The notes: generated from the letters alone by a model not told the origin. 64,000 bases of DNA from Variovorax ginsengisoli (GCF_030811835.1 NZ_JAUSRO010000010.1:159356-223355); one strand, 5' to 3'; counted from the first letter of the stretch, positions 52,567 through 61,960 are shown. Program-made: numbers and translations.

Positions 52567-54189
52567 TCAGCGCACTTCGACTTCGATCAGCAAGGGACCG
52601 CTCGATTGCAGGCCCTCCATCAAGGCCGGCCGCAACGCCTCGGCCCTGTCGACGCGCAGTCCCCGCATGCCTTGCGCGGCAGCGAGGCCCACGAAGTCGA
52701 GGTCCGGCAGGTCGGTCCCGGGCACCGGATCGTCGTGCCGGTAACCGAAGATGCGTGCGAATTCATGCAGGGCCGCATAACGCCGGTTGTTCAGGATCAC
52801 GACCATGATCGGCAGCCCGAGCCGGACCGCGCTCCAGAGCGCCTGGATCGCATACATCGCGGAGCCGTCGCCGATCAGCGCGATGACGCGCGTTCCGGGC
52901 TTGCCGAGCGCCACGCCGACCGCGGCGGGCAGGCTCCAGCCGAGGCCACCACTGGCCATTGTGTAGAAGGTCTCGGAGGCGAAAATCGGCAGATGGCCGT
53001 GCATCGTCGAACGCGCGCTCGGCGCCTCCTCGACGACGATGCTGTCGCGTGGGCGCACATCGCTGAGGGTCTGTAGCACCCAGTCCACGGACAGGCGCTC
53101 GCCAGCAGGCGGCTCAGCCACGCGCCCGGGCCGCACATGCGTCGGTGGCGCCGGACGCTGTGGTGGTGCGCTCTGCGCCAGGAGGTCCACCAGACCAAGG
53201 CGGATGCTGCAGATGGCGGCGGTGCCGGTGGGCGCCCAGGCCGCAACCTGTGGATCGTCGGTCATCTGCACCAATGCCGCGCCCTCGGGCAGGTGCGGCC
53301 CGTTTCCCTCGACGTGGTAGGTGAAGGCCGGGGCACCCAAGGCAAACACGAGGTCGTGTCCCGCCAGGCGCTCGACGATGCGTTCCCGCATGGCAGGCAG
53401 GAAGCCTGCCCAGAGCGGATGATCTTCCGGGAAGCTGCAGCGGCCCGACATCGGCGCCACATAGACGCGAGCCTGGTGCCGTTCGGCGAGTTCGACCGCT
53501 TCGGCCCACGCACCGTCGCGATCGACCGCGGCGCCCACCACGATGGCGGGCGCACGCGCTGCGTCGAGCGCATTGGCGATGGCGGCCAGCGTTTCCGGAT
53601 CGGGACGCAGTGCGCGGCTGACCTGCCGGGCGGCGACGGGCAGCGTGCGAACCGCCCAGTCGTCCGACGGGATCGACACCAGCACCGGGCCGCGCGGCGG
53701 CGTCATCGCGATGTAGTAAGCGCGTGCAATGGCCAGCGGCACGTCTTCGGCGCGTGCCGGCTCGACACTCCACTTCACGTACGGCCTGGGTAACTCCGCG
53801 GCCTGGGTAGAGCCCAGAAACGGCTCGAAGGGCAGGATGGACCGGGCCTGCTGACCTGCCGTGATGACCAGCGGCGTCTGGTTGCGATAGGCGGTGAAGA
53901 TGTTGCCCATCGCATGGCCCACACCGGCAGCCGAATGCAGGTTGATGAACGCGGCGTTGTGCGTGGCTTGCGCATGCCCGTCGGCCATTGCGACGACGAC
54001 GCACTCCTGAAGCCCGAGGACGTACCGAAAGTCCTCCGGGAAGTCCATGAACATCGGTAACTCGGTCGAACCGGGGTTGCCGAACACGGACGTCATGCCG
54101 AATTCACGCAGCAAGCGGAACACGGCTTCTCGGACGGTGACGGTCTCTGTGACTGTGTCGTTCCTTGTATCGACGACTTGCTGCTGCAT
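52567..54189 (-). CDS. mdlC: Benzoylformate decarboxylase-like ThDP enzyme
   Basis: 540 residues. Decarboxylates an aryl-glyoxylate to an aryl aldehyde with thiamine diphosphate. The characteristic residues of benzoylformate decarboxylase are all seen: S41 in G-N-P-G-S-T-E-L, E62 in L-Q-E-C-V, H85 in L-H-S-A-A-G-V-G and H292 in G-A-P-A-F-T-Y-H; the ThDP motif G-D-G-S-A-M-Y...N-N is present. First gene of the minus-strand operon, divergent from a LysR gene. Symbol by family resemblance; the real aryl group may carry hydroxyls. Confidence 0.88.
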   Translation of the reverse strand: MQQQVVDTRNDTVTETVTVREAVFRLLREFGMTSVFGNPGSTELPMFMDFPEDFRYVLGLQECVVVAMADGHAQATHNAAFINLHSAAGVGHAMGNIFTAYRNQTPLVITAGQQARSILPFEPFLGSTQAAELPRPYVKWSVEPARAEDVPLAIARAYYIAMTPPRGPVLVSIPSDDWAVRTLPVAARQVSRALRPDPETLAAIANALDAARAPAIVVGAAVDRDGAWAEAVELAERHQARVYVAPMSGRCSFPEDHPLWAGFLPAMRERIVERLAGHDLVFALGAPAFTYHVEGNGPHLPEGAALVQMTDDPQVAAWAPTGTAAICSIRLGLVDLLAQSAPPQRPAPPTHVRPGRVAEPPAGERLSVDWVLQTLSDVRPRDSIVVEEAPSARSTMHGHLPIFASETFYTMASGGLGWSLPAAVGVALGKPGTRVIALIGDGSAMYAIQALWSAVRLGLPIMVVILNNRRYAALHEFARIFGYRHDDPVPGTDLPDLDFVGLAAAQGMRGLRVDRAEALRPALMEGLQSSGPLLIEVEVR

Positions 54190-54274
54190 GGACGCTCCTT
54201 AGGGAAGGGCCAAAGTGTGTCGAGCTCAGCCGGATCCATCAATACAATAAAAATACTAGATCCAAATAAGCCCA

Positions 54275-55228
54275 ATGAATACTCCTGAGATCGACATGAA
54301 CCTGCTCCGGCTGTTCGAGGCGGTGTATCGGCTCGGCAGCGTCAGCCATGCGGCGGAGGCGCTGGGCCTTTCGCAGCCTGCTGCCAGTCAGGGGCTGACC
54401 CGGCTGCGGCTCGCCCTGCACGACGCGCTGTTCGTGCGCGCCGCCGGCCGCATGCGGCCCACGCTGCGCGCCGAACGCTTGGCTGCCGTGGTGCTGCCGG
54501 CGCTCGGCGCGATCCACGAAGTGCTCAGGGAAGACGACCGCTTCGACCCGCCCAACTCCCGCATGACGCTTCGGCTCCACTTGAGCGACATCGGCGAGGC
54601 GCGGCTGTTGCCCGAGTTGATGGAGGCGCTGCACCACAAGGCGCCTGGCATGCGCGTGCAAACCCACCCTCTGCAGCACCACGAGATCGCCGACGCGCTG
54701 GAGACCGGCGCCATCCATTTCGCCCTGGGCTTCCTGCCGTCGGTGACCGGGATCGAGCGCATGGAGCTGTTGAACGACAGCTATGCCGTCGTGGTTCGTG
54801 CGGGCCATCCGCTCCTGACCACCGCCGAGAATGCAAAGGCGACGACGGAGCGATTGCGCAAGCTGCAGTACGTCGCCGTGCGGTCGCACGCCGAGACCAT
54901 CCGCATCCTCAAGCAGCTCGGCCTGGAGGATCGTCTGGTACTGAGTTCCGCGCACTTTCTCGCTTTACCGGCCATCATCGCGCGCACCGATCTGGCGGTC
55001 GTCATGCCGCGGGCAATCGCTCTCGGGTTCATGGACCCGAATCGCTATGCCGTCCTGCCCGAGCCGCTGCCGCGCAGCAGCTTCAACGTGTCACTGCACT
55101 GGAGCCGCCGATTCGAAAAAGACCCGGCGCATCGGTGGTTGCGCGATCTCTTCAAGACGCTGTTTGCAATCCCGCACATCAATGCAGACCTGCAAGGGCT
55201 AGGTCAACAATCGAGCCGCGATTCCTAG
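54275..55228 (+). CDS. LysR-family regulator of the aryl-glyoxylate operon
   Basis: 317 residues. Helix-turn-helix in L-R-L-F-E-A-V-Y-R-L-G-S-V-S-H-A-A-E-A-L and S-Q-P-A-A-S-Q-G-L-T-R-L-R. The effector domain starts about residue 95. Divergent from benzoylformate decarboxylase across an 85-base spacer that is AT-rich next to this gene's start (54238-54268); I found no convincing T-N11-A palindrome there. The inducer is probably an aryl acid or keto acid. Confidence 0.9.
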   Translation: MNTPEIDMNLLRLFEAVYRLGSVSHAAEALGLSQPAASQGLTRLRLALHDALFVRAAGRMRPTLRAERLAAVVLPALGAIHEVLREDDRFDPPNSRMTLRLHLSDIGEARLLPELMEALHHKAPGMRVQTHPLQHHEIADALETGAIHFALGFLPSVTGIERMELLNDSYAVVVRAGHPLLTTAENAKATTERLRKLQYVAVRSHAETIRILKQLGLEDRLVLSSAHFLALPAIIARTDLAVVMPRAIALGFMDPNRYAVLPEPLPRSSFNVSLHWSRRFEKDPAHRWLRDLFKTLFAIPHINADLQGLGQQSSRDS

Positions 55229-55459
55229 CCAAGTGCGCGGCGCACACGAAGGCCAACTTCAAACCAAAGCTTGGCATCCGACCGAGCGAACAATCAAGCA
55301 GCAAGTCGGATTCCCGACAGCGCGTGATCGCGGCTTGGCGAAGAACATGGCGCAGTTCGGCACACTGTTTGCCCCGCTTCACCAACGATGGCGAACCGCG
55401 ACCACCAAGATGGCGAGAATTGATACGGCAAGCGGTGGGTATTCAACAGTTTGCTGCTA
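55229..55459. other. Intergenic stretch between two convergent LysR genes
   Basis: 231 bases between convergent genes. Only short frames with no motif; no strong terminator hairpin followed by a T-run is evident in either direction. Confidence 0.4.
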
Positions 55460-56383
55460 TCAATGCCCTGTCGACGACCGCCGAACCATATTCGCATAGG
55501 AAGTCAGCATCGCGGCGAGCTGCTTGGCCGCCGGCGAGAGCGGCACCTGTTTCGGTTGGACCAGACACATATCGGCTCCCGGCAATGCCTCTTCCACCGG
55601 CACCTCGGCCAGCAAGTAGCTGAACCCCGCGACTTTCAAGGCCACGCGCGGGCCCAGGAAGAGATAGTCGGTCAACGACACCAAGTGCAGGGTTTCGAAA
55701 AGCGAATCCAGCGTGGCCACGACATTCGGAGGCGCCATCGCATGCATCGAGAACCAGTCGGCCAGACGGTTGGAGGGCGTCCCCACCGCACCGAGCGGGC
55801 GCGTGTTGACCCATGTTGCGGATGCCAGCGACTTGACGCTGCGCACTCCCAGAGCCGAATGATCTCTGCGACACAGAATGCAGGGGTCGGAGCGATCCAG
55901 CACCTTCCACGAAAAATCGCTCATGTCGATGCCGTGGGACACCAGCGTGATGGCGAAATCGAGCCGACCTTCACGGATGCTCGTCAACAGCGTTGAGGCG
56001 GGCCCACTGGCAATGTGCACGGTGATCTTGGGATGATCGACACGCAACTGCTCGATGACAGGCGGCGCAAGCCGGGCGAATGCCTCGACCGACATACCCA
56101 CCCGCACGCTACCCGTGAGCTCCCCGCTCAGATGCCGGAAATCCTCTTCGGCATGCGCACATTCGCTCAGCACCACCCTGGCGCGTGCGAGCAGGGCCGT
56201 GCCGTGGGGAGTCATCGAAATTCCGCTGGCCGACCTTGCGAAGAGCGTTGCCCCCACTGCGGCTTCCAGCCGCTGCACTTGCTGCGTGAGTCCGCTCTGA
56301 GCCATCCCGAGCGCACGCGCCCCGGCCCGGATGCTTCCGTGTTCGACGATTGCCACGAAGGCTCGCAACTGTTCGAGCGTCAT
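55460..56383 (-). CDS. LysR-family regulator (CbbR/CysB-like branch) of the divergent operon
   Basis: 307 residues. M-T-L-E-Q-L-R-A-F-V-A-I-V-E-H-G-S-I-R-A-G-A-R and Q-S-G-L-T-Q-Q-V-Q-R-L-E form the helix-turn-helix. The C-terminal effector domain is normal in length. Divergent from the CMD/aldehyde dehydrogenase operon at 56511 with a 127-base spacer holding a palindrome, so it probably governs that operon. Confidence 0.9.
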   Translation of the reverse strand: MTLEQLRAFVAIVEHGSIRAGARALGMAQSGLTQQVQRLEAAVGATLFARSASGISMTPHGTALLARARVVLSECAHAEEDFRHLSGELTGSVRVGMSVEAFARLAPPVIEQLRVDHPKITVHIASGPASTLLTSIREGRLDFAITLVSHGIDMSDFSWKVLDRSDPCILCRRDHSALGVRSVKSLASATWVNTRPLGAVGTPSNRLADWFSMHAMAPPNVVATLDSLFETLHLVSLTDYLFLGPRVALKVAGFSYLLAEVPVEEALPGADMCLVQPKQVPLSPAAKQLAAMLTSYANMVRRSSTGH

Positions 56384-56400
56384 CTAGGTATAGGGGGGAT

Positions 56401-56416
56401 ATGACGATGTTCTCAT
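56401..56416. promoter_or_regulatory. Inverted repeat ATGA-N8-TCAT in the divergent spacer
   Basis: A 16-bp interrupted palindrome (ATGA at 56401-56404, TCAT at 56413-56416) 18 bases from the LysR start. Spacing is one base off the classical T-N11-A, so it is only a candidate site. Confidence 0.35.
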
Positions 56417-56510
56417 GATAACAAGCATCGCATCTTCGCGAATTGCGCCCCGCTCCCTAGACTGCCCTCTAAGGAAATCTATTTCCACCATCTCTACTTG
56501 AAAGGTATGC

Positions 56511-56903
56511 ATGTCTGACGAACTCTACGAACGTGGCGAACAGATCCGCCGTGAGGTCCTGGGTGAAGCCTATGTGAAGAATTCCATTGCCGCCACGGAT
56601 GCGTTCAGTGAGCCGATGCGGACCTTCGCAGTGCGCAACCTGTGGGGTGATGTCTGGGCCCGTCCCGGTCTCGATCGACGCGCGCGCAGCATCGTCAATC
56701 TGGCGCTCCTTGCCGCAGCGAACCGTCCAAATGAACTCAAAATTCATGTGCGCGCTGCATTAAACAACGGCGTAAAGCGGGAAGAAATCGCGGAGATCTT
56801 CCTGCAAGTCGCGCTCTATGCGGGGGTGCCGACGGGCAGCGATGCCACTCGTGTGGCAAAGCAGACATTCGCAGAGATCGACGCCGAGCAAAAGCTCTCC
56901 TAA
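56511..56903 (+). CDS. Carboxymuconolactone decarboxylase (CMD)-family protein
   Basis: 130 residues: R-S-I-V-N-L-A-L-L-A-A-A-N-R-P-N-E-L-K-I-H-V-R-A-A-L-N-N-G-V-K-R-E-E-I-x-E-I, the CMD core helices, with the E-L-x-x-H pattern. The alkylhydroperoxidase-type C-x-x-C is absent, so it resembles PcaC-type decarboxylases rather than AhpD. It might decarboxylate a ring-cleavage lactone; no other protocatechuate genes are near. First gene of the plus-strand unit. Confidence 0.85.
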   Translation: MSDELYERGEQIRREVLGEAYVKNSIAATDAFSEPMRTFAVRNLWGDVWARPGLDRRARSIVNLALLAAANRPNELKIHVRAALNNGVKREEIAEIFLQVALYAGVPTGSDATRVAKQTFAEIDAEQKLS

Positions 56904-56924
56904 ACGCTGGTCGCCACCGCATCC

Positions 56925-58415
56925 ATGTCCGAAATCAACGCTCTGTTCCACTCGCTTGTCGAGCGCCTGGTCGGTCCATTGGACCAAATCGGCTCGTTCT
57001 TTGACGGCCGCCTTGCGCCGGGGGGAGGCGCGCCGATCGCGCTCGTCGATCCGGCCTCCGATACGGAATGGCTCCGTTTCAACGACGTCACGCCCAATCA
57101 TGTTCTATCTGCGCTCGAGTCCTGCCAAGCAGGCCAGCAGGTCTGGGCAGAGCTATCCGCGCAAAAGCGCGGCATTGCCCTGCACGCACTCAGCACGCTC
57201 GTTGCCGAAAACGCGGAGCCGCTTGCACAACTGGAAAGCCTTACCAGCGGCAAAGGCATCACCGCCAGCCGCGCGCAACTGCAGTCGGTAGTGGAGATCT
57301 TCCGCTACTACGCCGGTTGGACAGACAAGTTCGGTGGCAACGTCATTCCTGTACCAGGCGGCCAGCTGAACTACACCCTGCGCGAGCCGCTCGGCGTTGT
57401 GCTGGCCATCATGCCCTGGAATTCGCCGGTCTATCTTGCCGCCTGGAACATCGCGCCGGCCTTGGCCATGGGGAATGCGGTGTTGCTGAAACCGTCGGAA
57501 CTCACACCGCTGACTTCTCTCGCGCTTGCCAAACTGGCGATCGAAGCGGGATTCCCGCCTGGCGTGCTGAACGTCATCAACGGCCTGGGACAGTCTGTGG
57601 GCGATCTCGCGATCGCCAATTGCATCACCAAAAAGGTCGTGTTTGTCGGCTCCGTTCAGACAGGCCGCCGCGTGAACGCAGCCGCAGCGAAGCGTCCGAT
57701 CGGCTGCCTCCTGGAGCTTGGCGGCAAGTCGGCCAATATCGTGTTCGAGGATGCCGATCTGACAGCCGCAGTAAAGGCAGCCATCGTGGCCGGCTTCGCC
57801 AATACGGGCCAGAACTGTGCGGCAGGCTCGCGACTTCTTGTGCATCGCTCCGTCTACGATCGCTTCGTCGACGCGGTCGCGAAGGCAGCATCGGAATACC
57901 GCATCGGCATGCCGCTCGATGAATCGACGGAAGGAGGTCCAATCAACAACCGCGCCCAGTTCAAGCGAATCGGGGATATGGTTCAGATGGCCCTCGACGA
58001 AGGGGCGACGATGGCCTATGGCCAGGAGCCGCCGAGTGGGCAGAACGGCTTTTTCGTGCGTCCGACGGTGCTTCGCGACGTCCACAACCGCATGCGCATC
58101 GCGCAGGAGGAAGTGTTCGGCCCCGTCGTCGTGGCGATCCCATTCGATACCGAGGACGAAGCTATCGCTATTGCGAACGACAGCGAGTTCGGACTCGCGG
58201 GCGCGGTGTGGACACGCGATATCGCACGGGGTCATCGCGTGGCGAAGAAGGTTCGCGCCGGCATCTTCTGGATCAACATGTACCGCGACATGCATGTCGC
58301 CACGCCGTTCGGCGGCTATGACAGCAGTGGCTACGGCCGCTCAAGCGGCATCGAATCTCTCTACGAATACACGCAGACCAAGAGCGTGTGGGTCCCGACA
58401 CAGGTCGGCGCCTAA
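56925..58415 (+). CDS. NAD-dependent aldehyde dehydrogenase (betaine-aldehyde/aryl type)
   Basis: 496 residues. M-P-W-N-S-P, L-L-K-P-S-E, V-F-V-G-S-V-Q-T-G, Glu in L-E-L-G-G-K-S-A and Cys in G-Q-N-C-A-A-G. Third aldehyde dehydrogenase of the window and clearly different in sequence from the other two. 21 bases after the CMD gene. Substrate unknown; may act on an aldehyde from the beta-hydroxyacid dehydrogenase step next door. Confidence 0.92.
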   Translation: MSEINALFHSLVERLVGPLDQIGSFFDGRLAPGGGAPIALVDPASDTEWLRFNDVTPNHVLSALESCQAGQQVWAELSAQKRGIALHALSTLVAENAEPLAQLESLTSGKGITASRAQLQSVVEIFRYYAGWTDKFGGNVIPVPGGQLNYTLREPLGVVLAIMPWNSPVYLAAWNIAPALAMGNAVLLKPSELTPLTSLALAKLAIEAGFPPGVLNVINGLGQSVGDLAIANCITKKVVFVGSVQTGRRVNAAAAKRPIGCLLELGGKSANIVFEDADLTAAVKAAIVAGFANTGQNCAAGSRLLVHRSVYDRFVDAVAKAASEYRIGMPLDESTEGGPINNRAQFKRIGDMVQMALDEGATMAYGQEPPSGQNGFFVRPTVLRDVHNRMRIAQEEVFGPVVVAIPFDTEDEAIAIANDSEFGLAGAVWTRDIARGHRVAKKVRAGIFWINMYRDMHVATPFGGYDSSGYGRSSGIESLYEYTQTKSVWVPTQVGA

Positions 58416-58441
58416 CGTTACCAAATCCACCAGGGCAAGTT

Positions 58442-59329
58442 ATGAGCGAATACAAAAAGGTCGGCGTCGTCGGCCTGGGAAATATGGGTCGGGGTATGGC
58501 GCTGTCGTTGGCGCGTGCAGGCTTTGACGTGGTCGCCTACGACGCGTCGAAGAAGGCCTGCGAAGCATCTGCTGCTGAAGGCGTGCCCGTCGGCATGAAC
58601 CTCCAGGCGCTCGGCGACTGCGACGCGGTGGTGTTGTCTCTGCCGACCACCAGCGTGGTGAGTGCAGTCCTGGAGGGCAAAGATGGATTGATGGCAGGCG
58701 CAAAGCCCGGTCTCCTGGTCATCGATACCACTTCGGGCGATCCACAGGCAACTCGCGAGCTCGCCGGCCGCCTGCAGGCGTCTGGCGCACGTTTCATCGA
58801 CGCGCCGGTCAGCGGTGGTGCCACCGGCGCCCGCAAAGGCACTTTGACGATGTTCATCGGCGGCTCGCAAGTGGACGTGTCCGATGCTGAGCCCGTGCTG
58901 AGCGCACTGGGTGACAAGCGCTTCCACATCGGCGATGTGGGAGCCGGAGACATCGCCAAGATCGTGAACAACCTGCTCGTCGCTTCCCATCTGCTGACGG
59001 CTGGCGAAGCATTTCGAATGGCCAATGCGGCCGGAGTGCGAACCGAGCAACTCATCGAGGCGATCAACGCCGGCTCGGGGCGCAGCGGCGTGACGCTCTA
59101 CAACTATCCCAGCCGCATCTTGAACAACGGCTTCGACTCGGGATTCACGGTGCAACTCATGCGCAAAGACGTCAACCTGGCCATGGCGCTTCAAAGCTCG
59201 CTGGGGCTTTCCTTGCCAGTAACCGGGCAGGTGGGCGAGGTCTGGAATACCAGCGCGGAATCGCTCAAAGATACTGACGATTTCAACCGCATAGTCAATT
59301 TCGAGAGAATTGTCAAAGCCTCCGCGTAG
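58442..59329 (+). CDS. 3-Hydroxyisobutyrate dehydrogenase-family beta-hydroxyacid dehydrogenase
   Basis: 295 residues. N-terminal G-L-G-N-M-G-R-G-M-A binds NAD(P); substrate loop D-A-P-V-S-G-G-A-T-G-A; catalytic lysine in G-A-G-D-I-A-K-I-V-N-N-L. Oxidises a 3-hydroxy acid (3-hydroxyisobutyrate, tartronate or similar) or reduces the semialdehyde. With the aldehyde dehydrogenase before it, a hydroxy acid to semialdehyde to acid sequence is plausible. Confidence 0.92.
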   Translation: MSEYKKVGVVGLGNMGRGMALSLARAGFDVVAYDASKKACEASAAEGVPVGMNLQALGDCDAVVLSLPTTSVVSAVLEGKDGLMAGAKPGLLVIDTTSGDPQATRELAGRLQASGARFIDAPVSGGATGARKGTLTMFIGGSQVDVSDAEPVLSALGDKRFHIGDVGAGDIAKIVNNLLVASHLLTAGEAFRMANAAGVRTEQLIEAINAGSGRSGVTLYNYPSRILNNGFDSGFTVQLMRKDVNLAMALQSSLGLSLPVTGQVGEVWNTSAESLKDTDDFNRIVNFERIVKASA

Positions 59330-59349
59330 GCATCTCCAATTCATTATTT

Positions 59350-59380
59350 TTGACTTATTGTGCTTAATTGCACAGGAATA
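59350..59380 (+). promoter_or_regulatory. Possible promoter with internal TGTGC-N6-GCACA operator
   Basis: TTGACT at 59350-59355 is a good -35 box; the -10 candidate (GGAATA, 59375-59380) is weak. Between them TGTGC-N6-GCACA (59359-59374) is a perfect 16-bp inverted repeat. The 216-base gap before the Bug gene at 59546 is unusually AT-rich for this window. A second GTGCG...CGCAC pair lies at 59413-59434. Confidence 0.35.
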
Positions 59381-59545
59381 GACGCACCCGGAATAACCTA
59401 GATCACCATTTTGTGCGGCATTATTATTGCGCACTTCAATGGAGCAAAAATGCACCGAATTGAAGTAAAGATGGAGTAGTTTTAGCCAATTTTGCAGGCA
59501 TGAATACTGCAATACAGGAAACATCCATTTTTTAAAGGAGCTAAG

Positions 59546-60529
59546 ATGAACCGACGCACACTTCTTCAAATTACTGCCGTTGCAGCATTGACCGGAGCCT
59601 CCTGCGGAGCCTTCGCGCAGGGCGATTTTCCCACCCGACCCATTACGCTGGTGGTGCCTTTCTCTCCAGGAGGCACGGTAGACATCGTCGCGCGGACGGT
59701 TTCTGAAAAGTTGGGCCAGCAACTCGGCCAACCTATCATCATCGACAACCGTGCTGGTGCCGCCACCATCATTGCGGCCGACTATGTTCAGAAAGCCGCG
59801 CCGGACGGCTACACACTCCTCATCGGGACATCCACGACCTTCGTGGTTAATCCGATCATTTATCCGAAGATTCCGTACGACTCCACAAAGAGCTTCGAGC
59901 CCATTGGCGTGATCGGGAGCAGCGGGTTGGCCCTGCTGGCAAATTCGAACGTCAAAGCGAATACCGTGCAGGAACTGATCTCGGAAATACGCGCCAAGCC
60001 CGATTCATTTGCGTACGGCTCGCACGGGAATGGTTCTACGGTCCACTTCGCCGCTGAAATGCTCTGGTCTGCCGCAAAGCTCCACGGCGTGGTTCATATT
60101 CCGTATAAAGGAAGTGCGCCAGCGATCACCGATCTGTTGGGAGGCCAAATCCCTCTTGCCTTTGACGCAATCCCCGCAGCCTCGTCAGCTGCCAAGGGAA
60201 ATCGAATTAAAATCCTCGCGGTCACTGGCGAAAAGCGCTCCCCGCTGCTGCCTTCGGTACCGACGATTGCTGAATCGGGATATCCCGGCTTCAAGATGAC
60301 ATCCTGGTTCGGTATCGTAGCCCCCAAGAATCTTCCTGTCGCCGTTCGCGACCGCCTCGAAAAAGCGCTGCAGGCGGCCATTGCCGATCCGGCCTTGGTC
60401 AAGCGGCTGCAAGACGTAGGCTTTGACCCGCAGTGGTCAGCCAGCAGCAAATACTCGGAAATGGTGAAGGCGGACACCGCCATCCTCGCTCCCATTGCGA
60501 AGGCAAGCAATATCACTGCAACCAACTGA
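59546..60529 (+). CDS. Bug/TctC-family periplasmic solute receptor
   Basis: 327 residues; AAAGGAG before the ATG. Signal peptide with N-R-R-T-L-L-Q, ending A-F-A-Q. Motifs I-T-L-V-V-P-F-S-P-G-G-T-V-D, I-D-N-R-A-G-A and A-P-D-G-Y-T-L-L. It may have its own promoter because of the 216-base gap upstream, and is 21 bases ahead of the M20 hydrolase, so receptor and peptidase probably handle the same compound. Confidence 0.93.
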   Translation: MNRRTLLQITAVAALTGASCGAFAQGDFPTRPITLVVPFSPGGTVDIVARTVSEKLGQQLGQPIIIDNRAGAATIIAADYVQKAAPDGYTLLIGTSTTFVVNPIIYPKIPYDSTKSFEPIGVIGSSGLALLANSNVKANTVQELISEIRAKPDSFAYGSHGNGSTVHFAAEMLWSAAKLHGVVHIPYKGSAPAITDLLGGQIPLAFDAIPAASSAAKGNRIKILAVTGEKRSPLLPSVPTIAESGYPGFKMTSWFGIVAPKNLPVAVRDRLEKALQAAIADPALVKRLQDVGFDPQWSASSKYSEMVKADTAILAPIAKASNITATN

Positions 60530-60550
60530 CGCTGCGCACAGGACACCACG

Positions 60551-61960
60551 GTGACAAGAGACATTGCCATTCAGACAGCAAGCGCCTATTTCGATAATGG
60601 CGGGTTCGTCCGAGACCTAGGGCGCAGGGTGACATTCCGAACCGCGAGCGAAGCGGAGGACAGCGTTGGCGTGCTCAGCGACTTCCTGGAACAGGAGCTG
60701 CGGCCGGAACTCGCGTCCCTGGGCTTCGAGGTCCGGGCGTTTGCGAACCCTGTGGCGGGTTGCGGTCCGTATCTCATTGCCGAACGGATCGAGAACGAGG
60801 CGCTCCCCACGGTGCTCCTCTATGGGCATGGCGATGTCATTCAGGGGCAGGACGCCTCTTGGCAGCCCGGCCTGTCTCCCTGGGAACTAAAGGTCGTGGG
60901 CGACAAGATCTACGGTCGAGGAACGGCCGACAACAAGGGCCAGCTCACTGTGAACCTGGGCGCCCTTCGGGCTGCCATGGAGGCACGCCAGAACAAGCTG
61001 GGATTCAACACACGCATCATCGTCGAGACAGCCGAGGAGCGTGGCTCTCCAGGCCTGAACACGTTCTGCGCCGTTCATGCGAATGAGCTAAAAGCCGACC
61101 TGTTCATTGCGTCGGATGGCCCGCGGCTCAACGCCCAGACGCCGACGCTCTTCCTGGGCTCCCGCGGCATTCAGAATTTCGAGCTCACTTTGACCCTCCG
61201 CGAGGGTGCACACCACTCAGGCAACTGGGGTGGGCTCCTGCGAAATCCAGGTACTGTGCTTGCGTCTGCCATCTCCACCTTGGTGGACGCACAAGGCGTC
61301 ATCAAGACGCCCCTGTTGCGACCATCCTCCATTCCCGCTTCAGTCCGCGAGAGCATCAGTGCGCTTCCCATCGGAGGCAATCCGGGCGATCCGATTGTCG
61401 ATGCCGACTGGGGTGAGCCTGGCTTATCCGCCGCGGAGCGGGTCTTCGCATGGAACACCCTGGAGGTGCTCGGCATGGAATGCGGCAACGTCCGCAAGGC
61501 CATTGGTGCCATTCCTCCGACGGCGAAGGCCGTGCTTCAGTTGCGCTATGTGGTCGGAACCGATCTCGACGACATCGAAGCTAAACTGCAGCAGCATTTC
61601 ATCAACGCCGGTCTTCCCTGGGTGAAGGTAAACGCATCTATTGCCATGGCTGCGACGCGACTTGATCCTGAGCATCCTTCGGTGATTCAGGCTGCCAGGT
61701 CCATCCAGACCACAACTGGGACGAAGCCAGCCATTCTTCCCAATCTGGGTGGCACCATCCCCAATGATGCATTTTCCGAAGTGCTTGGGCTGCCGACCGT
61801 TTGGGTGCCGCACTCTTATCCTGCCTGCTCCCAGCATGCGCCCAACGAGCACATCCTGGGCTCCATTGCGCGGGAAGGCCTTCAGATCATGGCAGGCCTG
61901 TTTTGGGATTTGGGGGAGCCTGGTGGCGCCTTCTTCGAGCAGAAAAAAACTTGCGCCTGA
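60551..61960 (+). CDS. M20-family metallopeptidase/amidohydrolase
   Basis: 469 residues from a GTG at 60551. Zinc-site features: G-H-G-D-V (His ligand and Asp base neighbour), Y-G-R-G-T-A-D-N-K-G (bridging Asp), E-E-R-G-S-P-G (general base Glu and ligand), with a later His of the lid domain. Members cleave dipeptides, N-acyl amino acids or carbamoyl compounds. Last gene of this operon; it follows the Bug receptor, suggesting hydrolysis of an imported amide or N-acyl acid. Confidence 0.92.
   Translation: MTRDIAIQTASAYFDNGGFVRDLGRRVTFRTASEAEDSVGVLSDFLEQELRPELASLGFEVRAFANPVAGCGPYLIAERIENEALPTVLLYGHGDVIQGQDASWQPGLSPWELKVVGDKIYGRGTADNKGQLTVNLGALRAAMEARQNKLGFNTRIIVETAEERGSPGLNTFCAVHANELKADLFIASDGPRLNAQTPTLFLGSRGIQNFELTLTLREGAHHSGNWGGLLRNPGTVLASAISTLVDAQGVIKTPLLRPSSIPASVRESISALPIGGNPGDPIVDADWGEPGLSAAERVFAWNTLEVLGMECGNVRKAIGAIPPTAKAVLQLRYVVGTDLDDIEAKLQQHFINAGLPWVKVNASIAMAATRLDPEHPSVIQAARSIQTTTGTKPAILPNLGGTIPNDAFSEVLGLPTVWVPHSYPACSQHAPNEHILGSIAREGLQIMAGLFWDLGEPGGAFFEQKKTCA

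Noticed and set aside
54190..54274. Search for a T-N11-A LysR box upstream of benzoylformate decarboxylase
   Set aside because: Only a distant GGATC/GATCC pair and an AT-rich run were seen; spacing does not fit a LysR site.
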